A program made the translations under genes and the position numbers. The notes beneath the pieces were generated by a model. The model was not told the DNA's origin and did no database searches. It saw only the letters and a list, made by a program, of their open reading frames with translations. This document shows, piece by piece, positions 19,115 to 28,754 of a DNA stretch of 52,780 nt (position 1 is its first letter; the number at the start of each line of letters is the position of its first letter). Source of the stretch: Bacteroidota bacterium (GTDB lineage: Bacteria; Bacteroidota; Bacteroidia; 2-12-FULL-35-15); contig CANIFU010000012.1 in the NCBI GenBank assembly GCA_947466965.1, positions 1-52,780 of the forward strand, written 5' to 3'.

Positions 19115-20404
19115 TTAGTAGTGACATTTACCACACTCAATACCACCCATTTTATCAACTGTATATTTACGTTGATCTTTCGGTAGATTTTTGAACTTTT
19201 CAGCTAGTTTTTTATGAAGACTTTCATAATAAGGATTGTCCTTCATTCCCGGTACTTCCGTTTTTCTGTGGCAGTCAATACACCATGCCATAGACAATGC
19301 TTGTACTTGTTTTGCCGTTGTCATTTCTTTCAAATCTCCATGGCACGTTGCGCATTCTTGTTTACCCACTTTCACGTGTTGTTGGTGACTAAAGAAAACG
19401 AAGTCTTGAAGATTATGAACTTTTACCCACTGAATAGGTTTCGACGGTTTGTTGTATTCTCCTTTTTCAGGATCCCATCCTGCTGCATCGTAAATTTTAG
19501 CGATTTCTTCAGTTCCTCCCGGTAATTTACCTTTCGATATACCTTTGTGGCAGTTCATACAAACATTTACTGAAGGAATACCAGCTGTTTTACTTCTTTC
19601 AACTCCAGAATGACAATATTGACAGTTGATCGCGTTGTCGCCAGCGTGAATTTTGTGAGAGAATGCAATAGGTTGTTCTGGTTGGTATTCTTTGTGTTGC
19701 TCCGGATCAGCATAAATACCAATATCCTTCAACGAATACCATCCTGCCGAAAGTAAACCACCAATAATAAATAATATAACAACAGCAGTGGTACGCTTGT
19801 GGGTATACATCCAATTTTTAAATTCAGTCCATGGGCCAACACTTTCTTCTTCTGGGATACCTAATTTTTCGTTTTGTAAATTTTTTAATGAATGACGAAC
19901 ACCACGCAAAACCCCAACAATGATGATTAAGAATGCAATAACGCCGATTAGTATGGTTAAAGGATTAACTCCTTTTTCTTCCGCTACAGCATCTCCGCCA
20001 GCTACTGGCCCAGAAGATGTAGCTGCAACAGGCTCTTTGTAGTCTTTTATGTAAGTTATTACAGATTTGATTTCATCATCACTTAAATTTGTGAAGATGG
20101 TCATAGCTGATGCATCATATGCACTGATTTTTACAGCATACGCATCACCGCTTTTTATTAACGCATCGTTGTTTTTAATCCACTTCAACAACCATTCTTC
20201 GCTTGGAACTCGCGCCAATAATCCTTTTAAACCCGGACCGGTTACTTTATTCGAACCAAGACTGTGACAAACAGCACAGTTTTGCTTAAATATTTTTTCG
20301 CCATCTTGAGCGGAAACGAGATTAATACTTAGAAAGAATGATAAAAATAGGAGGGAAAAAATTGCCAAAAAATGTTTTTTTGGCTGCTTGCAAATTGTAT
20401 CCAT
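19115..20404 (-). CDS. actA: Alternative complex III multiheme cytochrome c ActA
   Basis: This 429-residue protein has six CxxCH heme sites. CAVCH (43-47) sits in an N-terminal monoheme cytochrome domain after a signal peptide ending VSAQ. CQYCH, CMNCH, CATCH, CIDCH and CGKCH form a C-terminal pentaheme domain ending at the last residues. Two hydrophobic segments separate the domains (about 146-166, TILIGVIAFLIIIVGVL, and 200-218). In Rhodothermus-type complexes ActA is described as pentaheme, so the N-terminal cytochrome is an added module. It is the first gene of the operon, with a candidate promoter about 70 nt upstream. Confidence 0.95.
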   Translation of the reverse strand: MDTICKQPKKHFLAIFSLLFLSFFLSINLVSAQDGEKIFKQNCAVCHSLGSNKVTGPGLKGLLARVPSEEWLLKWIKNNDALIKSGDAYAVKISAYDASAMTIFTNLSDDEIKSVITYIKDYKEPVAATSSGPVAGGDAVAEEKGVNPLTILIGVIAFLIIIVGVLRGVRHSLKNLQNEKLGIPEEESVGPWTEFKNWMYTHKRTTAVVILFIIGGLLSAGWYSLKDIGIYADPEQHKEYQPEQPIAFSHKIHAGDNAINCQYCHSGVERSKTAGIPSVNVCMNCHKGISKGKLPGGTEEIAKIYDAAGWDPEKGEYNKPSKPIQWVKVHNLQDFVFFSHQQHVKVGKQECATCHGDLKEMTTAKQVQALSMAWCIDCHRKTEVPGMKDNPYYESLHKKLAEKFKNLPKDQRKYTVDKMGGIECGKCHY

Positions 20405-20471
20405 ATTGATTTTTACTATTTAACTCCGTTGAAAACCGCCACTATTAGGGAGCGTACTATTACTTGGACGA

Positions 20472-20505
20472 CAAAATTATAAGAAACATTAATTGGCGAT
20501 TCAAA
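20472..20505 (-). promoter_or_regulatory. Candidate promoter of the act-cox operon
   Basis: On the minus strand TAATTTTG (20472-20479) fits TAnnTTTG, and TTTG (20502-20505) lies 22 nt upstream, one or two nt longer than the usual spacing. The expected start near 20468 leaves a leader of about 65 nt before actA. Confidence 0.5.
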
Positions 20506-20676
20506 AAACGTTAAAATTTTATAAAAAACACACAATTTATATTGATTCTAAATAAGGTGATTGAAATCGTCCTTTCACGAAAATAATTTTATCTTTTAAA
20601 AGGTTGAATTAATCACTCATTTTAAAAATTTTGTCGAAACTCCTTTTTTTATTTTAAAATATAAATTTGGGTATGA

Positions 20677-20709
20677 TTTTAGATTAAAAAGAATTAAAAA
20701 TTACCTTTG
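20677..20709 (+). promoter_or_regulatory. Candidate promoter of the SPOR gene
   Basis: TACCTTTG (20702-20709) matches TAnnTTTG and ends 4 nt before the ATG. TTTT (20677-20680) lies 21 nt upstream and matches the -33 element at three of four bases. Transcription would start at or next to the ATG, giving a leaderless mRNA. Confidence 0.45.
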
Positions 20710-20713
20710 TGTT

Positions 20714-21136
20714 ATGAATAATTTAAAAATCATTAATCTACTTCTTTTTCTGTTTGTTTTTAATATATTTTGTGCTGCTCAAACAACATTCGTTGATTCG
20801 GGAAGTTTAGAAATTGTTCAAGAAAAAAAGGTTCAGGATTTAGTGAATAAACATATTGAAATTAATTCTAAAGCAGCAATAAAAGGCTATCGAATAAAAA
20901 TTCATTTCGGTTCGGATAAAAACAAAGCAAAAGAAATAAAATCAAAATTTATTTCTAAATTTCCGGATATAGCTGCATATGAAAAATATGATCAGCCCAA
21001 CTTTAATATTCGTGTTGGAGATTTTCGATCCAAACTAGATGCTTACAAGGCATTAAAAGAAATTCAATTGGAATTCCCTTCTTCTTTTTTAGTTCAGGAT
21101 GAAATTGAAATGCCCAATCTGCTGAATGTTAAATAA
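20714..21136 (+). CDS. Secreted SPOR-domain protein
   Basis: This 140-residue protein has a signal peptide (1-22, ending FCAAQ) and a C-terminal SPOR-type domain (about 57-132). The domain shows the expected two-fold pattern: GYRIKIHFGSDKNKAKEIK and then NIRVGDFRSKLDAYKALKEI. SPOR domains bind septal peptidoglycan lacking stem peptides. A periplasmic wall-binding role is therefore inferred; its partner is unknown. It is divergent from the act operon with a 309-nt shared upstream region. The next plus-strand gene begins 135 nt downstream. Confidence 0.8.
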   Translation: MNNLKIINLLLFLFVFNIFCAAQTTFVDSGSLEIVQEKKVQDLVNKHIEINSKAAIKGYRIKIHFGSDKNKAKEIKSKFISKFPDIAAYEKYDQPNFNIRVGDFRSKLDAYKALKEIQLEFPSSFLVQDEIEMPNLLNVK

Positions 21137-21271
21137 ATTAAGTTCCTTTTTATTGTTTTATTCACCCTCTCCTAAGATTCATTACCTATTTTATTTGGAA
21201 ATTAATTTTTGCTGTTTTACCTTAGCGAAATATTAATTTCTCTAAACTAAAAGTAAATAAAATTAAACCCC

Positions 21272-23131
21272 ATGAAAAAAGCTACATTAATTATATCAGG
21301 TTTGTTTGCCTGTTCTTTTGCATACAGCCAAGTGACAACTCCGCAAAGTGAGGTGTTGTATCCGACTGAATTTCATATCTCAAAGCCATTATCAGAATTG
21401 CCTGATTATGAAGAAACAGATAAACTTTATGAAAAAAAAGAAGTAGAAGATCGTTTGCACCGAGCTCCAACAACATTTGATTTTTCTGTTGAAAAAGATG
21501 GTGCAGCATATGATAATGATCAATCGAGTATCCAAAAAACAATGGGTACAAAAAGCCCAATGCCTCCAATTTCTTCCTTTGCAGGGCAAAGCGGCTCTGG
21601 TTATCCACCAGACCCATCCGGTGCTGTTGGTCCTAACCACTATGTGCAAGCAGTAAACGCTACACCATTTAAAGTTTACAACAAATTAACGGGTGCACAA
21701 ATTATGGCTGCAAAAAACATTGGTACACTTTGGCCATCTGCTACACCAAATGATGGCGACCCCATTGTATTGTATGATAAGTATGCTGACCGTTGGTTCT
21801 TGGCACAATTTGGAACGTCAGGAAACAAAATTTATATCGCTGTTTCTACAACCAATAATCCTGCAGGAACATACGCATGTTACACCTATACTTCTGCGTC
21901 ATTTCCTGATTATTTGAAATTCTCAATCTGGCAAGATGGGTATTATATGACATCAAACCAAGGTGGTAGATTATATGTATTTGAAAGATCAGCAATGCTT
22001 GCAGGTACAGCTGGTGCTCGTTCAGTAACTGCTACATTTACTGTTGGTGGCACGTCCGGATTCTGGTGCCCGCTTCCAGCAGATGCTGATGGTACATTAC
22101 CTCCTGCCGCAACTCCTTGTCCTTTCTTTTGGTATACAGATAATACGTGGGGAGGAGTTGATGGAGTTAAGTATTGCAAAGCCACAGTAAATTGGACGCC
22201 AGCAACGCCAACGTGTTCAATTTCGGGTGCAACACAAATTACAACTGCTGCGTTTAACGGAACTTATGATGCTGGCTGGAATGATATTCCTCAACCAGGT
22301 ACAGCAACACTTTTAGATGGTATTGGTGGGGTGGCCACTTACCGTGCACAATACAGAAGATGGGCCGGTTACAATACGGTATTATTAAATTGGGGTGTTT
22401 TGATTACAAATTCCCCTCGTGTTAGAGCTATTAAATGGGTCGAATTGCGTGAAACCACTCCTGGTACATGGACTTTATATCAAGAAGGTATTTATCAGCC
22501 AGATTCTAAAAGCCGTTGGCTTGGATCAATTGCCATGGATGATAACGGAAGTATAGGTTTGTGCTATGCACGTTCTGCATCTACCACATCTACATCTTCT
22601 ATCGGATACCCAAGTTTATGTTATACTGGCCGCTGTGCAACTGATCCACTTGGAACAATGACGTTCGCTGAAACGGTAGCTAAAGCAGGAAACTCATCAC
22701 AGTCTGGTATTAATCGTTTCGGTGATTATTCTCAAACATCGCTTGATCCATCAGACGGATTAACATATTACCACACCGCTGAATATATTAGTGGAGGTGG
22801 ACCAGCAACTTGGATTTATTCATTCAAATTAGCTTCTTGTCTTCCAACAGGAATAGATGATGCCTCAGATTTATCAAATCAATTATCCGCTTTTTCTTCT
22901 AATGGCGAAATCAATGTGAAGGCCAATAACCTTGATGTTGATGGGGAACTTGTTGTTGATTTATTCGATGTCAACGGAAAACAATTAGATGGGAAACAAG
23001 TTGTTTTAAATGGCACTTCACTTGAAACAACTTTTTCAACTGCTAATCTGTCAACTGGAACTTACTTAGTTAGAGTTGCAAAAATGAATACGAGCTTCCA
23101 ACGAGTGGTAAAAATTGCGATTGTTAAATAA
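21272..23131 (+). CDS. T9SS type A sorting domain-containing secreted protein
   Basis: This 619-residue protein has a signal peptide (1-19, ending FAYSQ). A large central region (about 85-530) looks like a beta-propeller or lectin-type fold with many W, G and aromatic residues (SGSGYPPDPSGAVGPNHYVQ near the start). The C-terminal domain (about 540-619) has the T9SS type A pattern: VDLFDVNGKQL, STGTYLVRV, and a final VVKIAIVK. Such domains direct export through the type IX secretion system and surface attachment. The passenger function is not recognisable. I see no protease or glycosidase catalytic motif. A strong terminator follows 17 nt after the stop. Confidence 0.88.
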   Translation: MKKATLIISGLFACSFAYSQVTTPQSEVLYPTEFHISKPLSELPDYEETDKLYEKKEVEDRLHRAPTTFDFSVEKDGAAYDNDQSSIQKTMGTKSPMPPISSFAGQSGSGYPPDPSGAVGPNHYVQAVNATPFKVYNKLTGAQIMAAKNIGTLWPSATPNDGDPIVLYDKYADRWFLAQFGTSGNKIYIAVSTTNNPAGTYACYTYTSASFPDYLKFSIWQDGYYMTSNQGGRLYVFERSAMLAGTAGARSVTATFTVGGTSGFWCPLPADADGTLPPAATPCPFFWYTDNTWGGVDGVKYCKATVNWTPATPTCSISGATQITTAAFNGTYDAGWNDIPQPGTATLLDGIGGVATYRAQYRRWAGYNTVLLNWGVLITNSPRVRAIKWVELRETTPGTWTLYQEGIYQPDSKSRWLGSIAMDDNGSIGLCYARSASTTSTSSIGYPSLCYTGRCATDPLGTMTFAETVAKAGNSSQSGINRFGDYSQTSLDPSDGLTYYHTAEYISGGGPATWIYSFKLASCLPTGIDDASDLSNQLSAFSSNGEINVKANNLDVDGELVVDLFDVNGKQLDGKQVVLNGTSLETTFSTANLSTGTYLVRVAKMNTSFQRVVKIAIVK

Positions 23132-23147
23132 ATAATTCGAATCTACT

Positions 23148-23206
23148 AAAACACTTGTGCATTTATATTCCATTTATGGAATAGATTTTGCACAAGTGTT
23201 TTTTTA
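23148..23206 (+). terminator. Intrinsic terminator after the T9SS cargo gene
   Basis: A 14-bp outer stem (AAAACACTTGTGCA at 23148-23161 with its complement at 23189-23202) encloses a loop with its own small stem (ATTCCATTTATGGAAT), followed by T residues. It overlaps the 5' extension of the next reading frame, which argues for the later start of that gene. Confidence 0.85.
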
Positions 23207-23225
23207 TAACCCATACTTAAAAATT

Positions 23226-23627
23226 ATGAAATCAATAATAACCTTAGTTGCAGTTATTTCAATGTCGTTCGTTTCTTGTAAAACCCCAAAGGTTGCATCT
23301 ACAAATTCAATAACAACAAACACAACTTTAACAACTTCAACTAATCTATCAACTGAGACATCTTCTGCAACAGGCGATAACCAAGGCGTTTACGTAGGAA
23401 AGCTATCTCATCAATACAAAAGTACTGGTTGTGAAACAGTAATTATTATTGCGTCACATGATGATGTAGCGGAGATGACGCTTATTCCAAAAGATAAATT
23501 AAGCAAGGATGTAGATGTAGATGGACAACTAATTAGATTTGATTACAGACCATTAAAAATGCCTCAACCAGCAGGTTGTAATGTTGGGATGCCGGCTGAA
23601 ATTACAAATATTACTAAGTTGAAATAG
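23226..23627 (+). CDS. Small lipoprotein of unknown function
   Basis: This 133-residue protein starts at ATG 23226. An upstream in-frame start at 23157 lies inside a terminator and would bury the signal peptide. The signal peptide ends in a lipobox (ISMSFVSC, Cys18). It is followed by a threonine/serine-rich linker (about 24-50) and a small domain (51-133) with a cysteine pair, Cys69 and Cys117, that could form a disulfide (STGCETVIIIA and PAGCNVGMP). I recognise no family. It is flanked by terminators on both sides and so is monocistronic. Confidence 0.75.
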   Translation: MKSIITLVAVISMSFVSCKTPKVASTNSITTNTTLTTSTNLSTETSSATGDNQGVYVGKLSHQYKSTGCETVIIIASHDDVAEMTLIPKDKLSKDVDVDGQLIRFDYRPLKMPQPAGCNVGMPAEITNITKLK

Positions 23628-23646
23628 ATCTTCGTTTTGACCGAAT

Positions 23647-23682
23647 AAAAAAAGCTCCGATAATTTTATCGGAGCTTTTTTT
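23647..23682. terminator. Bidirectional terminator between lipoprotein gene and infB
   Basis: AAGCTCCGATA-ATTT-TATCGGAGCTT forms an 11-bp stem with A-run and T-run flanks. It serves the convergent lipoprotein gene (plus) and infB (minus), whose stop codons lie 20 nt on either side. Confidence 0.92.
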
Positions 23683-23701
23683 ATTAAACGCAAACTGATT
23701 T

Positions 23702-26548
23702 TTACAATTTCGCTTTTATTTCAACCAATTCGTAGCCTTCAATAATATCTCCGGCTTTAATGTCATTAAAGTTTTTGATATTCAATCCGCATTCGAATCC
23801 TTTATTCACTTCTTTCACATCATCTTTGAAGCGTTTTAGTGAACCTAATTCGCCATCATGAACAACAATGCCATCGCGTATGATTCGTACTTTTGTATTC
23901 CGGTTAACTTTACCATCCAATACAAAACATCCTGCAATGGTTCCTACTTTTGTGATGTTAAATACTTCGCGAATCTCGATGTTACAAACAACTTTTTCCT
24001 GAAACTCCGGAGCCAACATCCCTTCCATCGCTGCTTGAATCTCTTCAATTGCTTTGTAGATGATGGAATATAGGCGGATATCGATTTGTTCTACATCAGC
24101 GATTTTGCGAGCACCCGCAGATGGACGCACCTGGAATCCGATAATAATCGCATTGGATGCAGAAGCTAATAATACATCAGATTCAGAAATTGCTCCAACT
24201 GATTTATGTATGATTTTTACCTGAACTTTTTCAGTAGATAATTTTTGCAATGAATCGGCAAGCGCTTCAACAGAACCATCCACGTCACCTTTAACAATCA
24301 CGTTTAATTCCTTGAAATCACCGATTGCCAAACGTCTACCGATCTCATCCAATGTAATATGTTTGTTTGTCCGGATACCTTGTTCGCGTTGTAATTGTAA
24401 ACGTTTAGCAGCGATTTCGCGCGCTTCACGCTCATCATTCATAATGTGAAACTTATCACCAGCCTGAGGTGCACCGCTTAATCCAAGAAGTGATACAGGC
24501 ATTGCCGGACCCGCTTCTTTAACGATTTGTCCGCGCTCGTTGTGTAAAGCTTTTACTTTACCGCTGAAACATCCCGCCAGCACAATATCTCCCACATGTA
24601 AAGTGCCTGCTTCAACTAAGATCGTACTTACATATCCACGTCCTTTATCTAATTCGGATTCAATAACAGTTCCGCTTGCATTTTTATTCGGGTTTGCTTT
24701 CAGGCTTAACATTTCAGCCTCAAGCAATACTTTTTCAAGAAGCTCTTCAATGTTCAATCCTTTTTTAGCAGAAATTTCCTGGCATTGAACTTTCCCACCC
24801 CACTCTTCCACAAGAATATTCATTTGTGATAATGCCTGACGGATGTTATCGGGATTTGCACCCGGTTTATCAATTTTATTTATAGCAATAATGATTGGAA
24901 CACCTGCTGCTTGAGCGTGATTTATCGCCTCTGTTGTTTGAGGCATTACACTGTCGTCGGCAGCAACTACAATAATTGCAATATCCGTAACCTGAGCACC
25001 ACGTGCACGCATCGCTGTAAAGGCTTCGTGACCGGGAGTATCTAGGAAGGTAATTGTTTTTCCGTTTTCTAATTTTACGTTATAAGCACCGATATGCTGT
25101 GTGATACCACCCGCTTCACCGGCAATAACATTTGCTTTACGGATATAATCAAGCAAGGATGTTTTACCGTGGTCAACGTGACCCATTACCGTAACGATCG
25201 GTGAACGATCTAATAATTGGTCTTCTGTATCGGCCTCTTCTTTGATAGCTTCTTGTACTTCCACACTCACAAATTCGAGTTGGTATCCAAATTCTTCAGC
25301 AACAATAGCAATGGTTTCTGCGTCCAATCGTTGGTTGATGGAAACGAACATTCCCAGACTCATACACGTTGAAATGATTTCATTCACAGAAATATCCATC
25401 ATTTGTGCTAACTGATTCGCAGAAACGAATTCAGTAACTTTGATGATTTTCTTTTCTGCTTCGTGTTGGTCAGCAGCTTCCTGAATACGCTCACTTGCAA
25501 TATCACGTTTTGATTTACGATGTTTCGAAGCTTTTGACTTTCCGGCACCGCTTAATCTGGCAAGCGTTTCTTTTACCTGAGCAGCAATTTGGTCGGGTGT
25601 TAATTCTACCTTCGCAACCCGAGGAGCAAATTTTCCTTTTGCACCAGCTTGCGTATTTACATGGTTGTTTGGGTATTGCTTTCTAGGTGCATTTGCGCCA
25701 GTTGAAGCAGGAGTTCCTTCTGTACCTGGTTTTTTATTCGGATCCCATGCATCTCCAAGCGTTGCACCGCCAAAACTTTTTTTAATGCGTTTACGTTTTT
25801 TCTTATTGTCGGCATTAGCTGCAGATGAAGATGCAACCGGATTTTTTTTGCGCTCCTCTTTTACAGGAAGTTCAATTTTACCCATTATTTTAGGCCCCTC
25901 AAGTTTTTCTACTTTTGTTTCGTAGAAATCTACTTTTGCGGGGTCTTCTGCCTGAATTACTAATGGATCAACTTTTTCAACAACTACGGGCTTTTCTACA
26001 ACTATCAGCGATTTTTTTTCTTTTACAATAGCGTTTTTTTCATCGTCTTTTTTTCCTTGTTCTTTTTCCGTTTTTGCTTTTTTAGTAGGTTTGGTTTTGC
26101 TGTTAATAGAATCAAGATCAATTTTAGAAACGACAGTAATCTTAACGTCAGATTTGATCACTTCTTTTTCTACTACTATTTCTTTTTCTAATTCACCAGC
26201 AGGTTTTTTTTCTACTTTTTCTTTAACGATAGTCGCATCAGGGATATTTTTAATAATAATATCTTCTTCTTCTTCTTTCTTTTTTGACTCCGTTTTAGGT
26301 GCGTCTTCAAGAGAAATGCTTTCTTTTTTTGCACGTGTGCTTGATGTAACTTGTTTCGCCTCTTCCTTTGCAGCTTTTTCGGATTGATATTCTTTCGCTA
26401 ATAAAGAATAGTTTTCCTCGGAAATTTTGGCCATCGGGTTATTCTCTACCGTTTGGCCTTTGCTCTTAAGAAATTCAGTTATCGTCCCAATACTTACATT
26501 GAGTTCTTTTGCAACTTTACTTAAACGTTGTCCTTTGTTTTCTGACAT
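23702..26548 (-). CDS. infB: Translation initiation factor IF-2
   Basis: This 948-residue GTPase brings initiator tRNA to the small ribosomal subunit. The N-terminus has an IF2_N-type helical domain ([19 protein letters not shown]). A long lysine/glutamate-rich disordered region follows (about 60-330), then a second IF2_N segment (about 370-420). The GTPase domain starts near 452 with P-loop [17 protein letters not shown] and NKIDKPG. Two beta-barrel domains follow, ending LVEIKAKL. The disordered region makes it longer than the E. coli protein, common in this phylum. It is the last gene of rimP-nusA-infB, 97 nt after nusA. Confidence 0.98.
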   Translation of the reverse strand: MSENKGQRLSKVAKELNVSIGTITEFLKSKGQTVENNPMAKISEENYSLLAKEYQSEKAAKEEAKQVTSSTRAKKESISLEDAPKTESKKKEEEEDIIIKNIPDATIVKEKVEKKPAGELEKEIVVEKEVIKSDVKITVVSKIDLDSINSKTKPTKKAKTEKEQGKKDDEKNAIVKEKKSLIVVEKPVVVEKVDPLVIQAEDPAKVDFYETKVEKLEGPKIMGKIELPVKEERKKNPVASSSAANADNKKKRKRIKKSFGGATLGDAWDPNKKPGTEGTPASTGANAPRKQYPNNHVNTQAGAKGKFAPRVAKVELTPDQIAAQVKETLARLSGAGKSKASKHRKSKRDIASERIQEAADQHEAEKKIIKVTEFVSANQLAQMMDISVNEIISTCMSLGMFVSINQRLDAETIAIVAEEFGYQLEFVSVEVQEAIKEEADTEDQLLDRSPIVTVMGHVDHGKTSLLDYIRKANVIAGEAGGITQHIGAYNVKLENGKTITFLDTPGHEAFTAMRARGAQVTDIAIIVVAADDSVMPQTTEAINHAQAAGVPIIIAINKIDKPGANPDNIRQALSQMNILVEEWGGKVQCQEISAKKGLNIEELLEKVLLEAEMLSLKANPNKNASGTVIESELDKGRGYVSTILVEAGTLHVGDIVLAGCFSGKVKALHNERGQIVKEAGPAMPVSLLGLSGAPQAGDKFHIMNDEREAREIAAKRLQLQREQGIRTNKHITLDEIGRRLAIGDFKELNVIVKGDVDGSVEALADSLQKLSTEKVQVKIIHKSVGAISESDVLLASASNAIIIGFQVRPSAGARKIADVEQIDIRLYSIIYKAIEEIQAAMEGMLAPEFQEKVVCNIEIREVFNITKVGTIAGCFVLDGKVNRNTKVRIIRDGIVVHDGELGSLKRFKDDVKEVNKGFECGLNIKNFNDIKAGDIIEGYELVEIKAKL

Positions 26549-26645
26549 ATTCTTTTTTAAAATCGTTATTTAGTTGATTGAGTTAATTGTGCTAAATAGG
26601 AAAAGCCTGAATTAACATACATCCCGATTTAACTCAAACAACTTT

Positions 26646-27896
26646 TTATTCAAATTCTGATTGAAGGATCTGTTTCACTTCGTTAACCGTTACTTCTTCC
26701 AAATCAGTCCGTTTTACTAATTCTTCAGTTGTTAATTCCAATACACTTTTAGCAGTATCGCAACCAATGTTTTTCAATTCATCAATGATCCAACTTTCAA
26801 TTTCATCGGAAAATTCTTCCAAATCCACATCTTCTAAGTCGATATCAGTATCGCGGTAAACATCAATTTCATAACCTGTTAATTTACCCGCTAATTTAAT
26901 GTTATGGCCACCTTTACCAATTGCTAATGATACTTGGTCGGGTTTCAAAAACACTTCTGCACGTTTTGTTTCTTCATCAATTTTAACTGAAGTGATCTTA
27001 GCCGGACTCAGCGCACGAGTAATGAATAAGGAAGGGTTGCTGGTATAATTTATAACGTCAATATTTTCGTTGCGTAATTCGCGAACGATTCCGTGAATAC
27101 GAGATCCTTTCATTCCAACACATGCTCCAACTGGGTCAATTCTGTCGTCATAAGATTCAACGGCTACTTTAGCTCTTTCTCCTGGCTCGCGAACAATTTT
27201 TTTAATTGTAATTAGTCCATCAAAAACTTCGGGTACTTCTAATTCAAATAAACGCTCAAGGAAAGCAGGCGAGATACGAGATAAAACAATTACAGGTGAA
27301 TTGTTTTTCATATCAACACGTTGAACTACGGCTTTTAACGAGTCCCCTTTTTTGAAGAAATCAGAAGGAATCTGTTCTGTTTTAGGCAATAAAAGTTCGT
27401 TTCCATCTTCATCTAAAATCAACAGTTCTTTTTTCCATATTTGGTAAACTTCACCAGTCATGATTTCACCAACTTTTTCTTTGTATTTTTTGTATAAGCT
27501 ATCTTTCTCCAGTTCTAAAATCTTAGAAACCAAATTTTGACGAACAGCCAATACAGCACGTCTTCCAAAGTCAAGAAGTTTTACAGGGGTAACTGTTTCT
27601 TCTCCAATTTCTAAACTATCATCAATTTTTTTCGCGTCTGTTAAACTGATGTGTTTTGCCTCATCATAGTCAAAACTATCTTCGGCAAATTCATCGTCAA
27701 CTACTTCACGATTGTGCCAGATTTCGATATCACCACGATCGGGATTAACGATGATATCAAAATTTTCATCGGAGCCATATTTTTTCAAAAGCATACTACG
27801 AAACACATCTTCGATGATGCTCATTAAGGTTGCTCTGTCGATGTTTTTTACTTCTTTGAATTCTGAGAACGATTCAATTAAATTAATACTTTCCAT
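26646..27896 (-). CDS. nusA: Transcription elongation/termination factor NusA
   Basis: This 416-residue protein has the NusA N-terminal RNA polymerase-binding domain (about 1-130), an S1 domain (about 135-205) and two KH domains (about 205-350), with GMKGSRIHGIVREL and LAIGKGGHNIKLAGKLTG. A short acidic C-terminal region (365-416) replaces the longer repeats of the E. coli protein. It controls pausing, termination and antitermination. It starts 12 nt after rimP. NusA can act on hairpins like the one in the rimP leader, so feedback control of the operon is plausible. Confidence 0.97.
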   Translation of the reverse strand: MESINLIESFSEFKEVKNIDRATLMSIIEDVFRSMLLKKYGSDENFDIIVNPDRGDIEIWHNREVVDDEFAEDSFDYDEAKHISLTDAKKIDDSLEIGEETVTPVKLLDFGRRAVLAVRQNLVSKILELEKDSLYKKYKEKVGEIMTGEVYQIWKKELLILDEDGNELLLPKTEQIPSDFFKKGDSLKAVVQRVDMKNNSPVIVLSRISPAFLERLFELEVPEVFDGLITIKKIVREPGERAKVAVESYDDRIDPVGACVGMKGSRIHGIVRELRNENIDVINYTSNPSLFITRALSPAKITSVKIDEETKRAEVFLKPDQVSLAIGKGGHNIKLAGKLTGYEIDVYRDTDIDLEDVDLEEFSDEIESWIIDELKNIGCDTAKSVLELTTEELVKRTDLEEVTVNEVKQILQSEFE

Positions 27897-27908
27897 TGTT
27901 TTTAATGA

Positions 27909-28373
27909 TTAAAATGATATTACAATTTTAGTTTCTTTGATTTGATTAAATGTTAATTTGATGTTATTTATAATTAATTGTTTTCCTTTTTTGCCTGCAA
28001 TTGTTTCTTTTATCTTTGTTTCCAGTTCTATTCCGGATTCTTCTGCTTTTAGTAGCTTTCCGCTTAATTTTTTACCTTCTTTTGTAACAATATCAACGTA
28101 TTTGCCAATGTTTTTTTTGTATTGACGAAGAATTTTAAATGGTTCTGATAATCCGGGTGACATTACATTTAATTCAAAATCATCCGATTCTCTATCTAAA
28201 TGCGATTCAATATGTCTGCTCATTGCAACGCAATCTCCAATTGAAACGCCCTTGTCATTATCCAGCAGCACAATTATTTTATTTCCTGTTTTAACCGCAA
28301 TATCTACAATAAAATTAGTCCCTTCAGCGAGTTTTTCATCTGCAAGTTTTTGAATTTTATCTATTGTGATCAT
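27909..28373 (-). CDS. rimP: Ribosome maturation factor RimP
   Basis: This 154-residue protein has the RimP two-domain form: an N-terminal alpha/beta domain (about 1-75, with DNDKGVSIGDCVAMSRHIE and NVMSPGLSEPF) and a C-terminal SH3-like barrel. It assists 30S subunit maturation. It is the first gene of the rimP-nusA-infB operon. The start codon lies 15 nt after a terminator-like hairpin in the leader, and a consensus promoter lies at 28442-28472. Confidence 0.94.
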   Translation of the reverse strand: MITIDKIQKLADEKLAEGTNFIVDIAVKTGNKIIVLLDNDKGVSIGDCVAMSRHIESHLDRESDDFELNVMSPGLSEPFKILRQYKKNIGKYVDIVTKEGKKLSGKLLKAEESGIELETKIKETIAGKKGKQLIINNIKLTFNQIKETKIVISF

Positions 28374-28388
28374 ATCAGTTATTTGAAT

Positions 28389-28417
28389 AAAAAGAGGGGA
28401 CTTTTGTCCCCTCTTTT
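28389..28417 (-). terminator. Terminator-like hairpin in the rimP leader
   Basis: AAGAGGGGAC-TTTT-GTCCCCTCTT forms a GC-rich stem of 10 to 12 bp. On the minus strand it is followed by five T residues. It lies between the inferred transcription start (about 28438) and the rimP ATG at 28373. No other gene upstream on the minus strand would need it, so it probably acts as an attenuator on this operon. Confidence 0.75.
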
Positions 28418-28441
28418 GTCTGTTCTTTTAATTAAGCACTG

Positions 28442-28472
28442 CAAATATAAGTCAATCTTTCCGATATACAAA
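28442..28472 (-). promoter_or_regulatory. Consensus promoter of rimP-nusA-infB
   Basis: On the minus strand TTTG (28469-28472), 19 nt, then TATATTTG (28442-28449) is an exact match to the Bacteroidota sigma-ABfr consensus. The predicted start near 28438 gives a leader of about 65 nt that contains the hairpin. Confidence 0.75.
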
Positions 28473-28754
28473 ATTTTTTTTATAGGCAACCTATCACGAT
28501 AAATTTGCGTCTAGTTCTTTTAGAATATGGGTAATTTCTTTTGCTCAACAGCAAAGCTCCATCTTTAAAGTAATATTTTTTGTTTCAATTTGGGATTTTG
28601 ATTCCGTTTTTGGGACCCCTTTTCTTTCTGTAGGGTATAATTGCATGATAATCAAGGTGTATGATTAGGCTCGATTTTAGTTAAACAGAATAAAAGAAAA
28701 AGAATGTAAAATTAGAATACTAATTTTAAAAAATGTTTTTTTACATAAATTAAC
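28473..28754. other. Intergenic stretch with small inverted repeats
   Basis: No gene is seen. ATAGG-CAA-CCTAT lies at 28482-28494. A plus-strand TAAATTTG lies at 28500-28507, with TTTT 19 nt upstream, but the next plus gene is 248 nt away. An 8-bp inverted repeat, AAAATTAG-AATA-CTAATTTT (28708-28727), lies 27 nt before the small membrane protein gene and could be an operator or leader hairpin. Confidence 0.35.

Noticed and set aside
28500-28507. A plus-strand promoter for the small membrane protein gene
   Set aside because: TAAATTTG matches the -7 consensus, but it lies 248 nt from the gene and the -33 match is partial, so it is probably a chance match in AT-rich DNA.
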